IMG/VR virus record: IMGVR_UViG_3300032249_000589
Location: 1-35,189 of that record
Length of the DNA stretch: 35,189 bases
From: a virus
Direction: 5' to 3' (one strand)
This document shows positions 31,384 through 35,189 of the stretch, in pieces. The stretch's first letter is position 1. Every line of letters begins with the position of its first letter. The notes beneath the pieces are model-generated. The model ran no database searches. It saw nothing but the letters and a program-made list of their open reading frames with translations, and was not told where the DNA came from. The translations under genes were made by a program, and so were the position numbers.

Positions 31384-31395
31384 GTTGACGTCAAC
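31384..31395. promoter_or_regulatory. Perfect 12-bp palindrome GTTGACGTCAAC
   Basis: Self-complementary over 12 bases and placed 3 nt before the first possible ATG (31399) of the nucleotide-metabolism gene. It could be a protein operator at the end of the structured leader. Its centre GACGTC recurs once at 32159-32164, probably by chance. Confidence 0.5.
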
Positions 31396-31398
31396 AAA

Positions 31399-31803
31399 AT
31401 GATTATTATGAATGAAATTGAAAAATTAGAAACAAAAACAAACAAAGAATGGGTTAAGGAGTTAATGATAGCTTCTGGAAGGAATCCTTGCATTGAAGAA
31501 TATGGTGCATATAGGACAAATGAAAATAAGCTAAGATATGACCTTTGCCCAGCCATTGCACAAAGGGAATATGCTAAAGTGTGGACTCAAGGACTTGAAA
31601 AATACGATGCTGGCAACTGGGAGAAAGGCTTTCCCTTTTCTGTTGTAATCGCCTCCGCAATGCGTCACCTCGAGGCAATGCGACTTGGTGAAATGATAGA
31701 CGCTGAAAGTGGGCTTTTGCACTCCGCACACTTAATGTGCAATGCCGCAATGTTAACAGAATTTCATTTTACTCACCCAGAACTAAATGATTTAAAGAAA
31801 TGA
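31399..31803 (+). CDS. dATP/dGTP diphosphohydrolase-like protein (MazZ family)
   Basis: A 134-residue nucleotide pyrophosphohydrolase-like protein. It shows the motif set I associate with PF18909: LRYDLCP (45-51), KYDAGNWEKG (68-77), and AMRHLEAMRLGEMID with ESGLLHSAH, supplying His90, Glu92, Glu98, Asp101, Glu103, His108 and His111. MazZ proteins of Z-genome phages hydrolyse dATP/dGTP, but no PurZ-like synthetase is visible here. It may therefore remodel host dNTP pools instead. Met4 at 31408 is an alternative start. It overlaps the next gene by 4 nt and is followed by dCTP deaminase. Confidence 0.75.
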   Translation: MIIMNEIEKLETKTNKEWVKELMIASGRNPCIEEYGAYRTNENKLRYDLCPAIAQREYAKVWTQGLEKYDAGNWEKGFPFSVVIASAMRHLEAMRLGEMIDAESGLLHSAHLMCNAAMLTEFHFTHPELNDLKK

Positions 31804-32018
31804 GCAAACAAACTGCGGTTGAATGGTTACAAGAAAGATTATTGCTTTCTTTATCAGATGAATTAAAAAGTTTAAATGGATTTTTTGTTATTGCTAAAGA
31901 AATGGAAAAGGAGCAGATAATACATGCATTTAAAGAAGGAAATTTATATCATGGATGGGCATTGAAACATGAACCTGAACAATATTACAACGAAACTTAT
32001 AAAAACGAAAACAAATGA
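31800..32018 (+). CDS. Small phage protein between nucleotide-metabolism genes
   Basis: 72 residues (MSKQTAVEWLQERLLLSLSD). An opening helix T-A-V-E-W-L followed by an AKEMEKEQIIHAFKEG helix resembles small hypothetical proteins I have seen encoded in many phages of Bacteroidota. No catalytic motif. It overlaps both neighbours by 4 nt and so is coupled to the diphosphohydrolase and the deaminase. Role unknown. Confidence 0.62.
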   Translation: MSKQTAVEWLQERLLLSLSDELKSLNGFFVIAKEMEKEQIIHAFKEGNLYHGWALKHEPEQYYNETYKNENK

Positions 32019-32548
32019 TTTTAACAGACAAGACAATTATTGACGAAATAGCATCTGGCAACATTGTTATCGAGCCACTAATCGAGACAAACATTGGCAC
32101 TAACAGTGTGGACTTAACTCTATCTAACACTTTACTAATGTACACCGATCACGTTCTTGACGTCAGGAAAAAGCCTCAAACGGCAGAAATTACTATTCCC
32201 GATGAAGGTATAATTTTGCAACCAGGTATTTTATACCTCGCCTCAACTGTCGAATATACGGAGACACTTCGGCACGTTCCAATTATTCAAGGCAAATCGA
32301 GCCTCGGCAGATTAGGGTTATTTGTTCACATTACCGCAGGTTTTGGTGATGTAAATTTTAAAGGACATTGGACTCTGGAGCTCGCTTGCATCCAACCAGT
32401 CAAGATTTACCCTGGAATGAAAATAGCGCAAATTTGCTATCATGATATTTCAGAAATGCCGTACACCGACTATGCAAGCAAGGCAGATGCAAAATATAAA
32501 GACCAGGGCAAAGATCCTGTAGCCTCAAAAAATTATTTAAACAGATAA
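32015..32548 (+). CDS. dcd: dCTP deaminase
   Basis: Trimeric enzyme of the dCTP deaminase/dUTPase fold that converts dCTP to dUTP, feeding dTTP synthesis. The 177 residues contain GTNSVDLTLSN (28-38), GKSSLGRLGLFVHITAG (93-109), and GDVNFKGHWTLEL with the catalytic Glu122, then YPGMKIAQICYHDI (132-145). All are classic for Dcd. With the dATP/dGTP diphosphohydrolase-like gene upstream it forms a small dNTP-remodelling operon. The overlap with the 72-aa gene is 4 nt. A deaminase-only versus bifunctional deaminase-triphosphatase activity cannot be decided by reading. Confidence 0.88.
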   Translation: MILTDKTIIDEIASGNIVIEPLIETNIGTNSVDLTLSNTLLMYTDHVLDVRKKPQTAEITIPDEGIILQPGILYLASTVEYTETLRHVPIIQGKSSLGRLGLFVHITAGFGDVNFKGHWTLELACIQPVKIYPGMKIAQICYHDISEMPYTDYASKADAKYKDQGKDPVASKNYLNR

Positions 32549-32550
32549 TC

Positions 32551-32679
32551 ATGCTAACAGAACAAGAAAAACAGAAATTAGGCAAAGAGATTGCGCTCGT
32601 CATTGTATTGATTGGAGGTATCTTGACTTTATCTTATGCTATTTACTTTATTGTTGACACTTTAAAAAAATGGTACTAA
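32551..32679 (+). CDS. Small single-pass membrane protein
   Basis: 42 residues with a polar start (MLTEQEKQKLGKEIALVIVL) and a hydrophobic helix from about 14 to 35, then a basic end (TLKKWY). It lies in the early operon, 2 nt after the dCTP deaminase stop and overlapping the next gene by 1 nt (TAATG). The coding evidence is the clean ATG-TAA frame and the tight coupling. Function unknown; it could be a membrane-acting early protein. Confidence 0.55.
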   Translation: MLTEQEKQKLGKEIALVIVLIGGILTLSYAIYFIVDTLKKWY

Positions 32680-32816
32680 TGAAATATGAAATAAAATGGA
32701 AGTCAGGTAAGGTGATTACCGAAGCTTTGACGGTTGAAGAAGCCATTAAAAAATTTAAAGAAATGAAAATTGAGGTGACAGATAAAGAAATTACGATAAG
32801 TAAGTTTGGTAAATAG
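32679..32816 (+). CDS. Very small unknown protein
   Basis: 45 residues (MKYEIKWKSGKVITEALTVE). The pattern strand-strand-helix-strand (VEEAIKKFKEMK then ITISKF) looks like a tiny alpha/beta fold rather than noise. It starts within the TAATG of the previous membrane-protein gene and is followed 21 nt later by a terminator. I infer it is real from coupling and from the amphipathic pattern. Confidence 0.55.
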   Translation: MKYEIKWKSGKVITEALTVEEAIKKFKEMKIEVTDKEITISKFGK

Positions 32817-32837
32817 TGTAAATTTAAGTTTTTTTTA

Positions 32838-32869
32838 ATCCCATATCATTCGGTATGGGATTTTTTTTT
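32838..32869 (+). terminator. Intrinsic terminator after the nucleotide-metabolism operon
   Basis: ATCCCATA (32838-32845) and TATGGGAT (32854-32861) pair perfectly over 8 bp with an 8-nt loop, followed by nine T residues. The following AT-rich gap to 32965 carries no clear TAnnTTTG element, so a promoter for the next genes is not obvious. Confidence 0.88.
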
Positions 32870-32965
32870 AAATAAACACACAAATATTTTTTTATATAAC
32901 TATTTATATATATTTTTACAAAAGAAACAAAAAAACATTTTTATTACTACTAAAAAACAAACAAA

Positions 32966-33232
32966 ATGGAAAAGAACATTTACGCAGTGATGTACTTTGG
33001 TAACGCTACAATCTATCAAGATTTATGTGAAGAAGTAGCTGCCTATTCTAAGCGCCACGCTGTTGAAAAGGTTTACGCAAAAATGAGAAATGAAGATTAC
33101 TGTCCAGAAGAAGATTTTACTTGGGGAGGTCTTGTAAAGGATTGCGACGGCAATGTGATTGCAGATGCCAATGACGAAACGATTGAGTATGATGGCGGAT
33201 ATTTTTATGCTGAACAATTAACAACGGTATAA
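32966..33232 (+). CDS. Small acidic unknown protein
   Basis: 88 residues beginning MEKNIYAVMYFGNATIYQDL. It is acidic with an aromatic-rich strand pattern and a DGGYFYAEQL end. It has no family I recognise. Its stop overlaps the glucosaminidase start in TAATG, suggesting translational coupling to that membrane-anchored enzyme, so an inhibitor, adaptor or regulator for it is conceivable but unproven. Confidence 0.58.
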   Translation: MEKNIYAVMYFGNATIYQDLCEEVAAYSKRHAVEKVYAKMRNEDYCPEEDFTWGGLVKDCDGNVIADANDETIEYDGGYFYAEQLTTV

Positions 33233-34077
33233 TGAAAGAGCCAATTATAGAAACATACGTTCCACAAAACAAGCGCCTTCCTTTCCAGATTGCTGGAGGG
33301 GTTGGCGTTGCCTTCGTGGTTGGATTGATTTATTCCCCAATAAACACAAATTACCAATATACTTCATTTATTCCCATTATTGAACGTGACACCATTTACG
33401 TTCACAAAATAACGTCGCTTACCATCCAGGGCAAAGAGGAAAAGAAGGAAGTTGATGAAAGCGCATACGGATCTCGTTCTTACGGATGGGAGGTTAGAAA
33501 GCTATCAGGCGAACAACTTAGGCAAACACTTGAAGGTCGAGGCTTTCGTAACCTTGCAAAAGTTGACCGTTCAAAGCTTCGTAGAATTTACCTTGCTTAC
33601 TGTTATGAATCAATGTTGATGAATGTTCATGTTCTTACCGATTTCCCAGTATCAATGATTTATTCATTTTTTATTATTGAGGCAACCAGTCAGGGAGTTG
33701 AAACGGAACTGTGGCGTAAGCATGCCAACGCTGGAGGGGTAAAGGCCCTTAAAGGTCATGGCACTGTAACCTACAAAACACGTGAAGTTATTAGAGGTAA
33801 AAATAAGTACATAAGGGCTAAATTTATGAGTGCCGAAACCACCGAAGAAGGTATGAAGCTTTGGGCTGGTGTATTAAATTCTGGAAGATACTCGGCTTGC
33901 AAGAAGGCAAATTACAGGATGAAAGGTATCAAGTTATATGAATCTATTTGTAAGTGTGTTTACAAATCAGGATACCACACGGACACCGATTACAAGTTTA
34001 GAGCGTCATTAATGGCTGAATACTGGCAGATAAAAAGGGATAATTTCCCTTTGAAGAAAGAATACAATCAATTTTAA
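33232..34077 (+). CDS. Membrane-anchored glucosaminidase-like peptidoglycan hydrolase
   Basis: 281 residues. An N-terminal hydrophobic stretch (about 19-36, IAGGVGVAFVVGLIYSPI) acts as a signal anchor, followed by a periplasm-like linker (40-85). The catalytic domain matches the glucosaminidase (FlgJ/LytG-like) family: SMIYSFFIIEATSQGVETEL (141-160) carrying Glu150 in the position of the family's acid, followed by WRKHANAGGVKAL, then LWAGVLNSGRY (210-220). It should cut the glycan backbone. It is in the early arm, away from the late lysis cassette, so it could act in DNA entry, superinfection or a second lysis route. Cys residues near 235-250 are unexplained. Confidence 0.75.
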   Translation: MKEPIIETYVPQNKRLPFQIAGGVGVAFVVGLIYSPINTNYQYTSFIPIIERDTIYVHKITSLTIQGKEEKKEVDESAYGSRSYGWEVRKLSGEQLRQTLEGRGFRNLAKVDRSKLRRIYLAYCYESMLMNVHVLTDFPVSMIYSFFIIEATSQGVETELWRKHANAGGVKALKGHGTVTYKTREVIRGKNKYIRAKFMSAETTEEGMKLWAGVLNSGRYSACKKANYRMKGIKLYESICKCVYKSGYHTDTDYKFRASLMAEYWQIKRDNFPLKKEYNQF

Positions 34078-34095
34078 ATTTAAAAACCAACTAAA

Positions 34096-34329
34096 ATGAC
34101 AGAAAGTCAAGCAGAATTTATTAGTTCAATTTCTATAAATATTAAAGAGAAAGAATTGATAATAAAATCTTTAATACAAACTAATGATGATGTTGTTGTA
34201 TTTTCTCAACACACAGAAAAGAAAGTAATAATATATGATGATAATTTTATAAGGCTACTAAAAGAATTTACAATTAACCACTACACGCAACAATTAGATT
34301 ATTTAAAAAAACAACTTGAAAACTTATAA
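34096..34329 (+). CDS. Small helical unknown protein
   Basis: 77 residues, acidic N terminus and a C-terminal coiled-coil-like helix (TQQLDYLKKQLENL). No recognised domain. It follows the glucosaminidase gene after 18 nt and ends 4 nt before the four-helix membrane-protein start. It may act with either neighbour. Confidence 0.58.
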   Translation: MTESQAEFISSISINIKEKELIIKSLIQTNDDVVVFSQHTEKKVIIYDDNFIRLLKEFTINHYTQQLDYLKKQLENL

Positions 34330-34333
34330 ACAA

Positions 34334-34870
34334 ATGGAAAAGAATTTCACTAACACTCAATTTAGGTGGACGTTTGAAAGCATATCGGATAACATTCCTA
34401 CTATTATGCTGGTAACTATCCTTTTGACCTATGGCATAAATGCCTACCTGACTGCCATATTTTTACCAATTGATTTTTGGCTTGCAATCATCGCAGCCAG
34501 CATCTTACAATTAGGACGTTTTGCGGTCGTTTTTATGGACTTTCTAAATCCAACTAAAGGAAGAAGTACTTACCCACCTAAAATAGCATTAGGCGCGACT
34601 ATAGTGGCTTTAATAGAAATATTTTTCGGATTGCAAGAACATTATGAAGGTGGGGAATATATAACTATGTTTTTATTCGTTGGAACTATTATAGTTTTTG
34701 GCTATCTTTTGGAAATAAACTTTGTTGATAAAGGAGTAGAAGCCTACGGTATTAATGATACAAAAATTATAAAACGAAGAAGACGTAAAATTATTGTCAA
34801 GAATGCCAATGAAGAAGTACCTAAGAATTTTAAAAAAAATATTACCTCATTCCAATTATCAATGTTTTAA
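34334..34870 (+). CDS. Four-helix membrane protein of unknown function
   Basis: 178 residues with four hydrophobic helices near 21-44, 48-70, 83-100 and 109-127, and a basic cytoplasmic tail from about 144 (KIIKRRRRKIIVKN). I started at the ATG 34334, not the TTG at 34316, because it follows the A-rich CAAA leader and leaves the previous gene untouched. Phage membrane proteins in early operons sometimes block superinfection or alter the host envelope, but this sequence shows no diagnostic motif. Confidence 0.62.
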   Translation: MEKNFTNTQFRWTFESISDNIPTIMLVTILLTYGINAYLTAIFLPIDFWLAIIAASILQLGRFAVVFMDFLNPTKGRSTYPPKIALGATIVALIEIFFGLQEHYEGGEYITMFLFVGTIIVFGYLLEINFVDKGVEAYGINDTKIIKRRRRKIIVKNANEEVPKNFKKNITSFQLSMF

Positions 34871-34872
34871 TC

Positions 34873-35124
34873 ATGAAAAAAAATAAAAGTAAAACGGGCA
34901 TTGAATACCTAAGAGGTATTTACGATAAAGAAAATAAATGTCCATTAGTTTTCGAAGCCGCCGAAATGTTACAAATGGAAATTATGGGCGAATTTGGCAA
35001 ATGGCTTTCAGATAAATGTTGGCAAATGTCTGATTATGGATGCGATTGGTATAATGAAAATATCAATCAGGATCCTAATAGCTTTACCAAAGTTTACCAA
35101 TTATTTTTAGAAAGTAGAAAATGA
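34873..35124 (+). CDS. Small unknown protein at the circle junction
   Basis: 83 residues (MKKNKSKTGIEYLRGIYDKE). The second half is rich in Trp, Asp, Tyr and Gln (FGKWLSDKCWQMSDYGCDWY). No family recognised. It begins 2 nt after the membrane-protein stop. Its stop overlaps the ATG of the RuvC-like gene (ATGA at 35121-35124), identical to the arrangement at the left end of the window, where its last 58 bases reappear. It is therefore translated in a unit with the resolvase across the junction. Confidence 0.65.
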   Translation: MKKNKSKTGIEYLRGIYDKENKCPLVFEAAEMLQMEIMGEFGKWLSDKCWQMSDYGCDWYNENINQDPNSFTKVYQLFLESRK

Positions 35125-35189
35125 GAACATATATAGGAGTTGACCCAGCAATCAGGATAAACGGTATGGCAGCTTGTTTTATTAAACCA
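35067..35189. repeat. Right copy of the 123-bp terminal direct repeat
   Basis: Identical to positions 1-123, so the window carries one duplicated end. Removing one copy gives a 35,066-bp circle in which the 34873 gene and the resolvase gene are both intact and overlap in ATGA. Confidence 0.95.
35121..35189 (+). CDS. Partial second copy of the resolvase gene start
   Basis: The first 69 bases of the gene at 55-543, repeated because of the terminal overlap. It encodes the N-terminal 23 residues only and is not a separate gene. Confidence 0.9.
   Translation, partial: MRTYIGVDPAIRINGMAACFIKP

Noticed and set aside
31191-31556. Minus-strand ORF of 121 codons across the noncoding gap and the diphosphohydrolase gene
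   Set aside because: Lies antisense to the diphosphohydrolase-like gene, whose motifs are well conserved, and over strongly self-pairing sequence. Its hydrophobic translation is what AT-rich antisense DNA produces.
1-35189. tRNA genes, CRISPR arrays, integrase, reverse transcriptase or diversity-generating retroelement
   Set aside because: No cloverleaf with a T-arm GTTCRA box was seen, no regularly spaced repeats with unique spacers, and no tyrosine/serine recombinase or YxDD motif in any frame I read.

Overview
The window is the complete genome of a tailed phage. Bases 1-123 are repeated exactly at 35067-35189, so the unit is a circular or circularly permuted molecule of about 35,066 bp. 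Gene content is that of a siphovirus-type caudovirus: HK97-fold capsid, P27-family small terminase, HNH protein, tape measure, and a G/GT tail chaperone pair. The likely host is a member of the Bacteroidota. The DNA is AT-rich, start codons lack Shine-Dalgarno sequences and are preceded by A-rich leaders, and intergenic promoters carry the Bacteroidota -7 element TAnnTTTG. I see no integrase, excisionase, CI-type repressor, tRNA, CRISPR array or reverse transcriptase, so a virulent lifestyle is likelier but not proven.

There are two opposed arms. The leftward late arm (minus strand, 22873 down to 883) runs HNH, small terminase, a small membrane protein, large terminase, portal, prohead protease, major capsid, head-tail connectors, tail completion proteins, tail tube, tail chaperones with a -1 frameshift, tape measure, tail tip, a long fibre, holin, a metallophosphoesterase and an amidase endolysin. 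The rightward early arm (plus strand, 23182 through the circle junction to 817) runs SSB, small unknown genes, a ParB-methyltransferase fusion with a PD-(D/E)XK protein, a replication initiator with an origin-like iteron array inside it, RecT and RecE-like recombination proteins, a dATP/dGTP diphosphohydrolase-like protein, dCTP deaminase, a membrane-anchored glucosaminidase, a four-helix membrane protein and a RuvC-like resolvase. No DNA polymerase, helicase or primase gene is recognisable, so the phage probably recruits the host replisome.

The arms diverge from 22913-23181, which holds a 53-residue ribbon-helix-helix-like gene, an inverted repeat over its promoter, and an opposing promoter for the SSB operon. 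They converge on a terminator at 853-874.

The observations most worth following are two apparently structured noncoding RNAs, a 21-bp helix upstream of the nucleotide-metabolism genes and a two-hairpin leader with complementary loops upstream of the methyltransferase. Others are the origin-like 23-bp iterons, the frameshift site, a head-closure protein fused to a long repeat and a lectin-like domain, and a terminator-like hairpin over the portal start codon. All protein functions are inferred by reading motifs; no database search was possible.
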